Shown: one piece after another, positions 1-11,030 of the stretch
Layout: each line of letters begins with the position of its first letter
How positions within the stretch are numbered: position 1 is the first letter of the stretch
NCBI GenBank assembly: GCA_020796225.1
Contig: CM036775.1
Span: forward strand, 6,260,393 to 6,324,392
From: Arion vulgaris
Lineage: Eukaryota; Mollusca; Gastropoda; Stylommatophora; Arionidae
Length of the DNA: 64,000 nucleotides
Reading direction: 5' to 3'
Notes under the pieces: model-generated
Told to the model about the DNA's origin: nothing
The model's input: only the letters and a program-made list of their open reading frames with translations
Database searches by the model: none
Translations under genes and position numbers: made by a program

Positions 1-735
1 ATGTTCTTGGCCTGCCTCGTGCTCTGCGCCCTGAGTGTCGATTATTGTAGGCACGTGATGGTAGTAAATATGGTTCCATTCTCATTAGATGGCCGAACCA
101 CTTGATTCTTTGCTTCTCTGTGTACTGTGTGCATGGTATAGTACAAACGATGCTTCTGATATTCTCATTTCTCACTCTATCTCTCCTTGTAACGTTGACA
201 GCTTTTCGTAGACATCTCATTTCACATGTTGTAATCTTTCTTTCTTGTGTCTTAGTCAGGGGCCATGTTTGGCACTGATAGCAGAGAGTTGGAATAAATA
301 TGCAGTTTATCAGTTGTCGTTTGACTGCCATGTTAATGCTTGGATGTTTTAATAGTGGTGACAGTTGGTATGTCACTGCGTATGCCTTCTGGCATCTAGT
401 CTCGATTTCTCGGTCCATCTTTCCATCTGCTGTGAATATACTCCCGAGATATTTGAATTCTGGATTCTGTTGTATTTTGACATTATTCACGTGTATATTT
501 AGTTGACCTGTTGACCTACTTATTGTCATGACTTCTGTTTTGGAGGTGTTAATTTTCATATCATATTTTTCGCATGTCGCTTGCAGTGCATTTATGTGTT
601 GTTGAAGTTTGTGTTCGTTGTTGTAAATTATACTTTGATCATCTGCAAAGAGTAGCTCGTTGATTAAATTGTAGTTGTTATCGAGGTTGTTATCTGTCTT
701 GATTTCTTGTGTTATCCTGTCTATGGATATGTCAG
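1..735 (-). mobile_element. LINE ORF2 C-terminal half, 5'-truncated, runs off left edge
   Basis: Translating the minus strand from about 735 down to base 1 gives an uninterrupted frame of about 240 codons, with a stop just upstream near 736-738. In order it shows the reverse-transcriptase palm motif LLFADDQS, the KTEVM segment, YLGSIFTADGKMDREIET, the PTLCYQCQTW segment, and the C-terminal WFGHLMRM followed by RRARGRPRT. This order is typical of non-LTR retrotransposon ORF2 proteins. The 5' half (endonuclease and RT fingers) is absent, as expected for a 5'-truncated insertion. The open frame suggests a fairly young copy. Related C-terminal pieces occur at 11370-11965, 14515-15080 and 16335-17430. 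Confidence 0.9.
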
Positions 736-794
736 CTTAGTAACGAGTATTAAGTACAGTAGTAACTACTATTTGATAATATTTGAAAGTAATT

Positions 795-1000
795 GAAAGG
801 GAATGGTACCTGGAAGAAGAATAAGAGGAAGACCTAGAAGACGATGAGTGCAAGATGTCATTGAAGATCTGAGAATGACTGCTGCTGACGTCAGCCAACT
901 TGCACAAAACAGGTAGCTTTCCAGGACTGCTGTCATGGGAGTCAAGTTCTGGAAAGAACAAGCTACTTGATGATGATGATGAATTGAAATTCACTTCACA
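795..1000 (+). mobile_element. LINE 3' end fragment (GRPRRR tail) with ATG microsatellite
   Basis: The plus strand encodes GRRIRGRPRRR, a stop, VQDVIEDLRMTAADVSQLA, another stop, then VMGVKFWKEQAT, followed by a (GAT)n run. This resembles the last 60 or so residues of a LINE ORF2 ending in a short simple repeat. At least two in-frame stops show decay. It belongs to a different family from the fragment at 1-735, which points the other way. Confidence 0.65.
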
Positions 1001-1099
1001 ACCCTTGAGATATAAAAAGCAGTGTATTAGGGCATCCTAAAAAATCTGCAGTGTCATCTATTTACTGATCATATTCCTTGGCTCCGTTACTTTCTCTCA

Positions 1100-1375
1100 T
1101 GTGGTTCATAACTTCCTTATAGAGTGTGGCCACACAGAAGATTTTCATTTAAACCAATCCACGTCAACTACTAGATTACAGGAGCTGGGTTTGAAGATTG
1201 GAGTAGCAAGAAAAGAACAGCATAACAGGTATATGAGTAGGCTCATCAATCACAATCGAACTGGTACGGTCAGTCGCTGGACGCTGTTGGAGATATTGCA
1301 CCTATGGAGATCGTAGCACATATGGACATGTCCGGAGTGCAATGAAGGTATTCTAACCTGAAACTGAAAGCTCCT
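1100..1375 (+). mobile_element. RNase H-type LINE 3' end, forward copy
   Basis: The plus strand encodes a C-terminal tail of the type (S)TxTRLQELGxKxGVARxEQ, then RTGTVSRWTLLEIL. The same tail recurs at 1880-2470 (-), 32762-32985 (-), 35105-35395 (+) and 58545-58990 (+), where it follows RNase H residues. This copy is nearly the reverse complement of 1880-2120, so the two form inverted repeats around the Rho exon. Confidence 0.75.
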
Positions 1376-1456
1376 TATTCTCTCTTCTATTTTGATGAAT
1401 CTTCTTCTCTCTTCTATTTTGATGAAATTGTAATAAATAATAACATTCACTTTCAG

Positions 1457-1849
1457 ATTCGTGTAGTCATCCATGACACTTCTGGTGATGAAGAGTATGC
1501 GAAAGTTCGAGCCTTGGCGTACAATCAAGTCGATGTTGTGATAATCTGTCTCCCTCTTGATTCACCGGAGACGATCAATCGTTTGAAGTTGGACTGGGCT
1601 CCAGAAATACATCACTTATGTAAAGGGAAACCAGTTTTGCTTGTTGGTACAAAGAAAGATTTGAGAAAGAAATCGACAATTTATTCTGAACAGATTTTGT
1701 TTATCAGCGAAAAACAAGGGAAAGAAGCAGCGAAATTCATAGGAGCAGTTGGTTATCTCGAGTGCTCTGCTCTTGACAATTCTGACGATGGAGATTATGT
1801 AAAACGAGTTTTTGGAAGAGCTATAAAGGAGTGTTTGAAACGAAAGTGA
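1457..1849 (+). CDS. Rho-family small GTPase, 3'-terminal coding exon
   Basis: The exon follows a good acceptor (pyrimidine-rich tract and TTTCAG ending at 1456) and stays open for 130 codons to TGA at 1847-1849. It opens with VVIHDTSGDEEYAKVRALAY, matching the Rho G3/switch II region (family: DTAGQE.Y..LR.L.Y), then VDVVIICLPLDSPETINRL, WAPEIHHLC, the G4 motif LLVGTKKDLRKK, and the G5 region YLECSALDN. The family Gln (Q61 of Rac) is Asp here, so intrinsic GTP hydrolysis may be weak, as in atypical Rho proteins. The protein ends ...AIKECLKRK with no CAAX box, so ordinary prenylation is not expected. The exon with the P-loop is not in the window; upstream DNA is LINE sequence. It could be the last exon of an atypical Rho gene or an orphan exon trapped between inverted LINE ends. 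The family call is firm; activity is uncertain. Confidence 0.88.
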   Translation: MRVVIHDTSGDEEYAKVRALAYNQVDVVIICLPLDSPETINRLKLDWAPEIHHLCKGKPVLLVGTKKDLRKKSTIYSEQILFISEKQGKEAAKFIGAVGYLECSALDNSDDGDYVKRVFGRAIKECLKRK

Positions 1850-1879
1850 GAGATGAATGTTCATACGCATGTTTGTCTG

Positions 1880-2470
1880 CCTGTATGTTCAGTTTCAGAA
1901 TATCTTCATTGCACTACGGACATGTCCATAGATGCTTCGATCTCCTTCGCAGTATCTCCAACAGTGTTCAACCACCAATGGTACCAGTCACATGGTGGTT
2001 GATGAGCCTACTCACATACCTGTTGTACTGTTCATTTCTAGCCACTCCAATCTTCAATTCACACTCTTACAATCTAGCAGTTGATGTGGATAGGTTAAAA
2101 TAAAAATCCGATTCCCTGTCATAGTATATGAGGGCGTTCAGAATGTTAGCTCTATTTATTGACTGTCGTCATATTATGGTGGCAGAGCAAGCCAGCCTGT
2201 CTGCTCGCTCATTGCAATCAATACCAATGTGCCCTTGATATGGTGGCAGAGTCAGCCAGCCTGTCTGCTCTCTCATTGCCATCCCCACCCATGTGTCCCG
2301 GAACGAAGATGACTATAATTTTGCAAATTGTTGACACTTGTAGTGATTCAGTCTGCCGCCTGCGCACCGAACCAGCCTCCACCTTTCGGATCATATTCAA
2401 TGAATCACTCAGAATGCCTGCATATGTGCGATGCTGTGCACTAACACCAGATACAGCATTGGGTTCCTGC
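1880..2470 (-). mobile_element. RNase H-type LINE 3' end, reverse copy
   Basis: The minus strand encodes the end of a LINE RNase H domain (SLNMIRKVEAGSV..., then FVPGHMGGDGNERADRL) and the C-terminal tail also seen at 1100-1375. A segment of about 60 bp around ATATGGTGGCAGAG is duplicated (near 2170-2220 and 2235-2285). The frame is interrupted, so this is a dead 5'-truncated copy. It is the right arm of the inverted pair around the Rho exon. Confidence 0.8.
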
Positions 2471-2479
2471 GAGACGTCA

Positions 2480-2740
2480 AGAAAAATAGCAGTTGTAAAA
2501 ACAAGATAGACTTGAAGGGCAAACGAACGAACACATCCATCGTCAGCAAAAATTATGTGCCCAAAATGCCAACAGCGTTTCCATGCCCAAATTGGGCTAG
2601 TCAGTCATCTATATACACATCAAATGTAATAATATTAACAATAAAAAAACTGTTATCTCGAGAGCTGATGAAAATTTGATGTACAGAGTTGTCTTATCAT
2701 TACTTATTATAGACCAACAACAACGTCTACTGTTCTCAAT
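2480..2740. other. Intergenic, nothing recognised
   Basis: There is no exon, RNA gene or clear repeat here. It separates the LINE at 1880-2470 from the inverted microsatellite. Confidence 0.5.
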
Positions 2741-3425
2741 GTGTGTTCTGTGAATGTATGTGTGTGTGTTCTATGTATGTGTGTGTGTGTTCTATGTATG
2801 TGTGTGTGTGTTCTATGTATGTGTGTGTTCTATGTATGTGTGTTCTATGTATGTGTGTGTTCTGTGTATGTATGTGTTCTGTGTATATGTGTGTTCTGTG
2901 TATGTATGTGTTCTATGTATATGTGTGTTCTGTGTATGTATGTGTGTTCTATGTATATGTGTGTGTTCTGTGTATGTATGTGTTTTTTATGTATATGTGT
3001 GTTCTGTGTATGTATGTGTTCTGTGTATATGTGTGTGTTCTGTGTATGTATGTGTGTTCTATGTATATGTGTGTGTTCTGTGTATGTATGTGTTCTATGT
3101 ATGTGTGTACCTACACAGAACACACGCAATACAGAACACATACATACACAGAACACACCTACACAGAATAAACATACACAGAACACACACGTACACAAAC
3201 ACAGACATACACAGAAATACATACACAGAACACAGTACACAGAACACATACATACACAGACACACACGTACACAGAAACATACATACACAGAACACACAC
3301 GTACACAGAACACATACATACACAGAACACACATGTACACAGAACACATACATACACAGAACACATACATACACAGAACACACACGTACACAGAACACAT
3401 ACATACACAGAACACACACCACCCA
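2741..3425. repeat. Inverted microsatellite: GT/ATG-rich arm then its reverse complement
   Basis: From 2741 to about 3108 the strand is built of TGTGTGTTCTATGTA and TGTGTGTTCTGTGTATG motifs. From about 3109 to 3425 it is built of TACACAGAACACACA and TACATACACAGAACACA, which are the reverse complement. Each arm is over 300 bp with almost no spacer. Long Cys/Val/Tyr and Thr/His frames on both strands are a by-product of stop-free repeats. Confidence 0.95.
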
Positions 3426-3650
3426 CATGTTCAACAATGCTTAAGTATTTATATATGGAAACTTATTGTTATATTCTACATGTTGTGTGCTGTGTGAGAA
3501 GTGAAGTTCTTCACTTCTATTGTATCTTCTGCTTGATAAAGACCTTTTGGTGGAAACCTTGCTGTGTATTGTTATTGTTTATGTATTTGTAAAACTACAG
3601 TACTTTGTTTTGATGTGTTTCGTCAAGTATTTATATATATTCTTCTTCTT
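3426..3650. other. Intergenic, short (TTC)n run
   Basis: AT-rich DNA without a supported feature, ending in a CTT microsatellite that is the simple tail of the neighbouring SINE. Confidence 0.5.
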
Positions 3651-3905
3651 CTTCTTCTTCTTTCAACGCTCCATATCGATCACTTGTTAACCACTCTATG
3701 TGATTTGTATGTGATCTGAGCCTAAGAGCGATTGTACGTTATGCCAGTTATGCACCTACAAGTAGGCCAGCACATCCGACTATGCTATCTTCGTTATACC
3801 GCTATCTCAGTCGTCTCTTACGACATGCCTTGTAGGTGGCAGTGTTACTATCTTTTTCTTCCATTGCGGGCACCGACAACACATGGGCGGTATCTATATA
3901 TGATA
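3650..3905 (-). mobile_element. SINE-A copy 1 (GAA-tailed, about 260 bp)
   Basis: Shared blocks define this family: GATCTGAGCCTAAGAGCGAT, CTACAAGTAGGCCAGCACAT, ACGACATGCCTTGTAGG, and a distal part with GGGCACCGACAACACA. Other copies are at 51165-51330, 55005-55270, 56385-56650, 57165-57285 and 57345-57610. Orientation is set by the (GAA)n tail, which is CTT on the plus strand at the left end. No clear tRNA promoter boxes are seen, so SINE is the best label but MITE is possible. Confidence 0.7.
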
Positions 3906-4440
3906 ATAATAATAAAAATCATCAGTTATGTGAAGTCTATCATCCTAGAACTCCGGACATGTCCATAGGTGCTCCGATTTCTGCATCAATAAATCCATCA
4001 ACAGCGTCCAACGGCCCAACATGCCAGTTCGATGTTGATTAATCAATCTCTTTACATATTTGGTGCGTCGTTATTTTCAGGCTATACCAATATCGATATC
4101 TATCTCTTACAATCTGATCAGTGACTGGGATTTACAAGCCTGAAACTAAACATCATATTAACTACTATGATTCCTTATGTAGTACATCAAAACAATATCG
4201 AACATGATTATGGAGATCACCCTGCTCCCCTCCCCAGGACTCGCTCGTTAATGGCGGAACAACAGGCCAACAATGCAATTATCATATTCGACGCAATTTT
4301 TCCGTAGAGAAAAAAACGAAAACCCGGACCTAAACGTGTAAAGTACCATACATATAAGTAGGGTCTTACTTAACAGGGGTTCAACGTTAGTCGTTCTTGT
4401 TAAAGTTCAGTTATATTTCACAATAAGAGTTAGTAAATTG
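3906..4440. other. No gene seen; possible LTR-like promoter segment
   Basis: No coding exon is supported. Near 4350-4430 a CATATAAGTAG motif is followed by an AATAAGAG motif about 70 bp on, loosely like a promoter plus poly(A) signal of a solo LTR. No terminal repeats or primer-binding site were found to support this. Confidence 0.3.
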
Positions 4441-5045
4441 GCCGCACAAAAGAACGGACGTGAAGAAGAAGAAGAAGGAGGAGGAGATATCAGAAGCAAT
4501 GAGTATGATTCAAAGTATTAAGTCTGAAAGTCTGCACGAGTAATAGGTGGACAGCATTTGGGTTGTTACATCTCAAGGCCATGACTTGGTTGTATACTCC
4601 TGGACATGCTGGAGTGAAGGCAGCAAACATGCTGACTATCTTGCAAACATTTTCCGGTGTCAAACATAGTCAATAACAGCAGCTAATGAGAGGAAAATCA
4701 TAACGACAGAGATGAGGTGTCTTAGAAGAGCTGCAGGTGTGATAATAAGAGACAAAATTAGAAATGGAGAAATCAGAAGAAGACTGGATGTGAAACCAGT
4801 CATACAATTCATAAAAGAAAAACATATTAAATGGTTTGGACATCTGACAAGAATGCCCTAGTATCGCCTACCACATAGAGCCACACAGAAAAAGTATAAT
4901 GAGTAAAAAACAAGAAGAAAAGCAAGCAAAAGATGGAGCGCCGACATCAAGAACAGCTTTACAAAAGTGAATATCAGCTTACAAAGTGCCTTAAAACAAG
5001 CACACACAAGATCACTACGCCCACCTCTATAAAGAAGTAAATGGT
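4440..5045 (+). mobile_element. Two LINE 3' fragments: RNase H piece then ORF2 C-terminus
   Basis: At about 4575-4670 the plus strand encodes TWLYTPGHAGVK, the end of a LINE RNase H domain. From about 4710 it encodes EMRCLRRAAGV, RLDVKPVIQFIKEKHIKWFG, HLTRMP and a basic tail, ending in AGAAGAAGAAGAAGA. Stops interrupt both. The WFGHLTRMP part matches the fragment at 33455-33600 (-), so these two copies share a family. Confidence 0.75.
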
Positions 5046-5049
5046 GGAA

Positions 5050-5425
5050 GATAAGAAGAAGAAGAAGAAATATCTACCTTGTCATTGAGATAAAGGTTTT
5101 TATTATAGATACAAGAAATAAATCGTAATAAAATAAAAGCAAGTTTTACGTGAGAACTTGGATATAATATAGAAATCTTCATACAACAAGAGACAACAGA
5201 ATCTATAGACGCGTATCCGGCAGACAAAGGGAAGTAATTAAACTACAAGATACGACATTGAAGCGAGATAGCTCTCCACATTATACACACCTGGCGAAAA
5301 CTAGATTGTTTTATTGTCTCCCTTTGCTTTGTCAACACTTGAACAAATCAATCAAGTGTCATGCCTGCTAGCGTAGGCGATCATGTCTCTCCACAATTCT
5401 CTCTCTGCTTGGTGCATCTAATCAG
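5050..5425. other. Intergenic, nothing recognised
   Basis: AT-rich sequence with no supported exon or repeat unit. It follows the (GAA)n tail of the preceding LINE. Confidence 0.5.
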
Positions 5426-5429
5426 TTCT

Positions 5430-5770
5430 GACGTCGATCTTGTGTCGAACCATAATGTCAAACCATCCAACATCTTCTCCTCTTTTCAACAATTTCTCCT
5501 TCCTTGAATTTTACCGTGCGACTAAATGTTCTAAACCTTCTTTTCACATTATATGCCCGAAGAGCCTTGATTGTCTGATTCGTATTCTTTTCATAATGTT
5601 TCTTTGTGAGCAGGCCTTGATTTAAAACCTTCTCATTTGTTTTTTTCACTGTCCTTGGAATTTTCAGCAATCTTCTGTAAAACTACATCTATGTGGCTTC
5701 CAATGATCTTATTGATTGTTTGTTCATTGTCCATAATTCGCTACCATACATACGTATTGATTTTCTCTCT
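5430..5770 (-). mobile_element. LINE ORF2 C-terminal fragment
   Basis: The minus strand reads MYGSELWTMNKQ near 5690-5750 and then LKIPRTVKKTNEKVLNQ, the conserved block after the RT domain of many RTE/CR1-like LINEs. A 70-codon open piece remains at 5458-5670. A related MYGSETWTMN block is at 44935-45075. Confidence 0.75.
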
Positions 5771-5774
5771 CTCT

Positions 5775-7370
5775 ATCTCTCTCGCGATCGCGGCCTAGAC
5801 TGATGAACCAACTTTTATCATGAATTTTACCGTGTTATTAAGGGACTCCGTTCCTCCCTACATCTTCTCGCGAAGCTCTGTGTTATGGGGCCAGGTTACT
5901 TTTCTTATGCCTGTTATCTGTTGACAATCTTGCAGTACGTGCTCTGCCATCATGTCCGTCTTTTTGCAGGGGCATAGGCTAGTTGTACCAATTTTAAGTT
6001 GGTTAAACGTGGGCGCGAAGCTTGTTGTGGCACCTCCGGTACGGAGGCGGAGTATGGCAACTTGCTCACTACGAGAGAGACCATAGTACCCGTCGCTGTT
6101 GTTGTACTGAGGATGGTCTTTTGTCCATTTGCTTCTATAGTGCCAGCCGATGGTTATTCTGGCTTCCTCATAACTGATCTAGAGATCAGTCTGAGGTAGT
6201 CGCCCGCCTTCTTTAGTTACCTTGTCGGCGTGTTCATTTCCGTTTATGTTGCAGTGTGATGGGATTCACTGAATGACGGTGCGCTTGAGTGCGTACACTA
6301 GTGCTTCGAGGCTCGCTTTCAGCTCATTTAGCTCTATTTTGCCTGCGCTTTTGAGTGCCGTGATTACCGATAGAGCATTGGTGAATATCACGACTTTGTT
6401 GCGAGAGGTGTCTCTTCTCTCTAGGATCATTTCGGCCTCTGTTCTTATTGCCTCTGCCTCTGCCCGGTAGTTATTTGAGTATTTGCCTGTGGCAATCGCT
6501 TTTGTGATCGTCACTTTATTTGAGAGTTTAAGCACTATTCGTCTACCGCGATAGCTGATTGCGTTTCTTGCCGATCCGTCGTGTACACGTGTGTCCACTT
6601 ATTTTCAGGGTATTCGGTAGCTATCTATTTTTCTGTTACCGTTTTTCTTTCGAAGTTTTCTTGCTGCCCTTTTTCAGTATGCCTGGGATTGTTTCCCCTT
6701 AGTTCCGACATTTTGGTTTTCCACGGCGGGCACTTATCTGTTGCCGAGATTGGTTTGGCTTTGCAGTATGCTAGAACCGGATGGTCTGCGGTCAGTGCTT
6801 TAGCGTTTTTTGCGAAGCTGGTTCTCTGTATCCTGCCCTTCCGAATCCGTTCATTCTTTCGTACATAGGGTGGGAATCGAGCCGTTTAATTTTTCCGCTA
6901 ATACTAAGACTTTTCTGTCCCTTCGATCTGCCATTGGTTGGATGCCTGTGATTGTTTCCATCGCCTTGACTGGCGTGGACTTCATAGCTCCTGTGATAAT
7001 GCGCATTGCACGGTTTTGACTATCGCTCACTTTGGCGAATTGTTTGTTGGATGCACTACTCCACGCTGCAATGCCGTACTCCAGGACCAGTCGCATTCTT
7101 CCAGATTAGAGTGTTTTGAGGACTCTGGTGTTTGCTCCCCACGTGGAGTCTCCGAGTTTGCGCATTATAATGAGTCTATGTCTCTATTTTGCCCTAACAT
7201 TTTCAATTTTAGTCGAGTGTGACTCCAAGCTACGTTGGGGTCTTGCTTTCTGGAAGATCTTGCCCATTGACCTCAAGCTTAATTTTGTGATTCTGGTTGT
7301 TCTGTGAGAACACAGTGTAAGTTGTTTTAGAAGGATTTATGTTTATATTTCACTTTTTTTAAACACACTT
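5775..7370 (-). mobile_element. LINE ORF2: RT thumb, RNase H domain and Cys-rich end, decayed
   Basis: Reading leftward from 7370: NNLKVCLKK, then RT C-terminal residues LVLEYGIAAWSSASN and RAMRIITGAMKSTPVKAME (near 6851-7096). An RNase H domain follows at 6266-6598 (DGSARNAISYRGRRIVLKLS, NNYRAEAEAIRTEAE, VVIFTNALSVITALKS). The end has NGNEHADK, LRLRTGG, and LCPCKKTDMMAEHVLQDC, a Cys/His motif common at the end of such LINEs. One catalytic Asp position reads Asn (TNAL instead of the usual TDAL), and frames are broken. The piece at 52310-52590 is the end of a related element. The RT coding sequence at 7370 runs directly into the 50-bp array. Confidence 0.85.
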
Positions 7371-9662
7371 TCAAGTTATTTAGTGCAACGTGCAGTCGAT
7401 TTGTTGCTATGTATTGAGATTCAAGTTATTTAGCGTAACTTGCAGTCCATTTGTTGCTATGTATTGAGATTCAAGTTATTTAGTGTAACGTGCAGTCGAT
7501 TTGTTGCTATGTATTGAGATTCAAGTTATTTAGTGTAACTTGCAGTTGATTTGTTGCTATGTATTGAGATTCAAGTTATTTAGTGTAATTTGCAGTCGAT
7601 TTGTTGCTATGTATTGAGATTCAAGTTATTTAGCGTAACGTGCAGTCGATTTGTTGCTATGTTTTGAGAATCAAGTTATTTAGCGTAACGTGCAGTCGAT
7701 TTGTTGCTATGTATTGAGATTCAAGTTATTTAGCGTAACGTGCAGTCGATTTGTTGCTATGTATTGAGATTCAAGTTATTTAGCGTTAATTGCAGTCGAT
7801 ATGTTGCTATGTATTGAGATTCAAGTTATTTAGCGTAACGTGCAGTCGATTTGTTGCTTTGTATTGAGATTCAAGTTATTTAGCGTAACGTGCAGTCGAT
7901 TTGTTGTTATGTTTTGAGATTCAAGTTATTTAGTGTAACTTGCAGTCGATGTGTTGCTATGTATTGAGATTCAAGTTATTTAGTGTAACTTGCATTCGAT
8001 TTGTTGCTATGTATTGAGATTCAAGTTATTTAGCGTAACTTGCAGTCGATTTGTTGCTATGTATTGAGATTCAAGTTATTTAGTGTAACTTGCAGTCGAT
8101 TTGTTGCTATGTATTGAGATTCAAGTTATTTAGCGTAACGTGCAGTCGATTTGTTGTTATGTTTTGAGAATCAAGTTATTTAGCGTAACGTGCAGTCGAT
8201 TTGTTGCTATGTATTGAGATTCAAGTTATTTAGCGTAACGTGCAGTCAATTTGTTGCTATGTATTGAGATTCAAGTTATTTAGCGTAACTTGCAGTCGAT
8301 TTGTTGCTATGTATTGAGATTCAAGTTATTTAGCGTAACTTGCAGTCGATTTGTTGCTATGTATTGAGATTTTACGTTATTTAGTGCAACGTGCAGTCGA
8401 TTTGTTGCTATGTATTGAGATTCAAGTTATTTAGTGCAACGTGCAGTCCATTTGTTGCTATGTATTGAGATTCAAGTTATTTAGCGTAACGTGCAATCGA
8501 TTTGTTGCTTTGTATTGAGATTCAAGTTATTTAGCGTAACGTGCAGTCAATTTGTTGCTATGTATTGAGATTCAAGTTATTTAGCGTAGCGTGCAGTCGA
8601 TTTGTTGCTATGTATTGAGATTCAAGTTATTTAGTGTAACTTGCAGTCGATTTGTTGCTATATATTGAGATTCAAGTTATTTAGCGTAACGTGCAGTCGA
8701 TTTGTTGCTATGTATTGAGATTCAAGTTATTTAGCGTAACTTGCAGTCCATTTGTTGCTATGTATTGAGATTCAAGTTATTTAGTGTAACTTGCAGTCGA
8801 TTTGTTGCTATGTATTGAGATTCAAGTTATTTAGCGTAACTTGCAGTCGATGTGTTGCTATGTATTGAGATTCAAGTTATTTAGTGTAACTTGCATTCGA
8901 TTTGTTGCTATGTATTGAGATTCAAGTTATTTAGCGTAACTTGCAGTCGATTTGTTGCTATGTATTGAGATTCAAGTTATTTAGCGTAACGTGCAGTCGA
9001 TTTGTTGCTATGTATTGAGATTCAAGTTATTTAGTGCAACGTGCAGTCGATTTGTTGCTATGTATTGAGATTCAAGTTATTTAGCGTAACGTGCAGTCGA
9101 TTTGTTGCTATGTATTGAGATTCAAGTTATTTAGCGTAACGTGCAGTCGATTTGTTGCTTTGTATTGAGATTCAAGTTATTTAGCGTAACTTGCAGTTGA
9201 TTTGTTGCTATGTATTGAGATTCAAGTTATTTAGTGTAACTTGCAGTCAATTTGTTGCTATGTATTGAGATTCAAATTATTTAGCGTAACTTGCATTCGA
9301 TTTGTTGCTATGTATTGAGATTCAAGTTATTTAGTGTAACTTGCAGTCGATGTGTTGCTATGTATTGATATTCAAGTTATTTAGTGTAACTTGCATTCGA
9401 TTTGTTGCTATGTATTGAGATTCAAGTTATTTAGCGTAACTTGCAGTCGATTTGTTGCTATGTATTGAGATTCAAGTTATTTAGCGTAACTTGCATTCGA
9501 TTTGTTGCTATGTATTGAGATTCAAGTTATTTAGCGTAACTTGCAGTCGATTTGTTGCTATGTATTGAGATTCAAGTTATTTAGTGTAACTTGCAGTCGA
9601 TTTGTTGCTATGTATTTATGCAATTTGTTGCTATGTATTTATGCAATTTGTTGCTATGTATT
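7371..9662. repeat. 50-bp minisatellite, about 45 units, derived from LINE coding sequence
   Basis: The unit is exactly 50 bp (blocks TCAAGTTATTTAGCGTAACG, TGCAGTCGATTTGTTGCTAT, GTATTGAGAT) and is repeated about 45 times. Units differ mainly at a few two-state sites (GCG/GTG, ACG/ACT, GTC/TTC), and one unit near 8370 has an insertion. On the minus strand the unit nearest the LINE reads YIATNRLHVALNNLK and continues in frame into VCLKK of the neighbouring RT sequence, so the array grew from that LINE. The last three units (9613-9662) are shortened. Confidence 0.95.
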
Positions 9663-9689
9663 GGTTCAATATGGCACTGGAGTATTCAT

Positions 9690-11030
9690 GTTCGTAATTT
9701 CATTGGTAATTGTTTTTGATTTTCATAAATACTTCTTTCGCTTGAGCTATTTTATTTCTAATCTCTGTTTTACACCTGCCATCTGATGTCAGGAGTGTTC
9801 CCATGGAACTTGAATCATTGGACTTGTTTCAGTGATGTGTTATTTATGTTGATATTACATATTGGTGTTTCCTGTTTCTTGGAGACAGCCATAACCTCTG
9901 TTTTCTTTATATTCATGCTTAATCCATTCTTATCACTTTCTCTCACTAATATGTCTATCAGGTCTTGTAGATCTTGTTCATTTGTAGCCATGAGAATTAT
10001 GTCATCAGCGTATCTTAGATTGTTCATGTTTTGTCCGCCAACTGTTATTCCTGTCTTGTCTTCTATATGACGCATGATGTTTTCACTGTATAGGTTGAAC
10101 AGGTCTGGTGGGAGTATGCATCCTTGTCGTACTCATAATTGTATCGCCTGGTAGATTCTAATCTGATTCTCTAGTCTTATGGCTACGCTTTGTTGCCAGT
10201 ACAAATTCTTGATCAGTCTAAGATCTTTACCATCAATGTTTATACTTTCTAACATCCGAATTATTTCTCCATATTTTACTTTATCGAAAGCTTTTGAATA
10301 GTCTAATGAAACATAGGTATAAGTCCAACTTCATTTCTATTAATCTTTCCATTATTGTTCTTATTGTATATATTGCGTTGTTTGTTCCCCTGCATTCAAC
10401 AAAGTCACATTGTTCTTCCTTAACTACAGGCCTTATTTTGTTTCGTACCCTTCTCATAATAATGCTGAAATGTAGTTTTGTTACGTGACTCATGAGGCTG
10501 ATTGTGCGGTGTTCTTCGCATTCTATTGTTCCTGTTTTCTTTAGTAGTGCTATAAAAATAGATTGTCGTAAATCTGTGGGTACATACATATCCGGTGTTG
10601 TAGATGTCATTAAATAATTTTGTTAAAACACCTACGCCCAATTCGCCTGTTTCTTCTATTTCTTCTGTTGTTATATTGTCTGGTCCTGGGGTTTTGCCTT
10701 TTTTCTTGTGTCGATTTTCATTCTTATGGCGTTGATAACTTCTGATAGAAGTATTTGTGGTCCTTCATGGTTGTAATTGATGTTTATTTCTTGTCTGTTA
10801 TCACTGTATAAGTCCTTAATGTATTCTGTCCATCTCTCTATTTTCTTGTCTGTTTCCATCAGGATATCTCCCTGTTTTGATTTTAAACATCCAGTAGTTG
10901 TGCACTTTCGTCTGCCAAGTAAGTCGTCTACGTTTTCGTATATTGATTTGGGTTCTTCTTTGTGTTCTGTTACAATCTGCTTCCATTTGTCTGCTTGAAT
11001 AAATAACAAAAAATAATTGTCAGCTTTTGT
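9690..11030 (-). mobile_element. LINE reverse transcriptase, degraded
   Basis: On the minus strand: an N-terminal linker (DLLGRRKCTTTGCLKSKQGD, EYIKDLYSD) at 10671-11009, a frame-broken KGKTPGPDN motif near 10690, RT fingers (CEEHRTISLMSHVTKL, YTIRTIMERLIEMK) at 10281-10610, and the palm NLRYADDIILMATNEQDLQ with KNGLSMNIKKTEVMAVS at 9815-10075. A TLLTSDGRCKTEIRNKIAQAK-like segment follows near 9720-9790. Several frameshifts are present. Motif order and wording fit an RTE-like LINE; the clade is inferred. Confidence 0.88.

Noticed and set aside
4330..4450. Solo LTR
   Set aside because: Only a loose TATA plus AATAAG arrangement; no TG...CA ends, target duplication or second copy was found.
7371..9662. 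CRISPR-like regular repeats
   Set aside because: Units are joined directly with no unique spacers, and the surroundings are eukaryotic; this is a tandem minisatellite.
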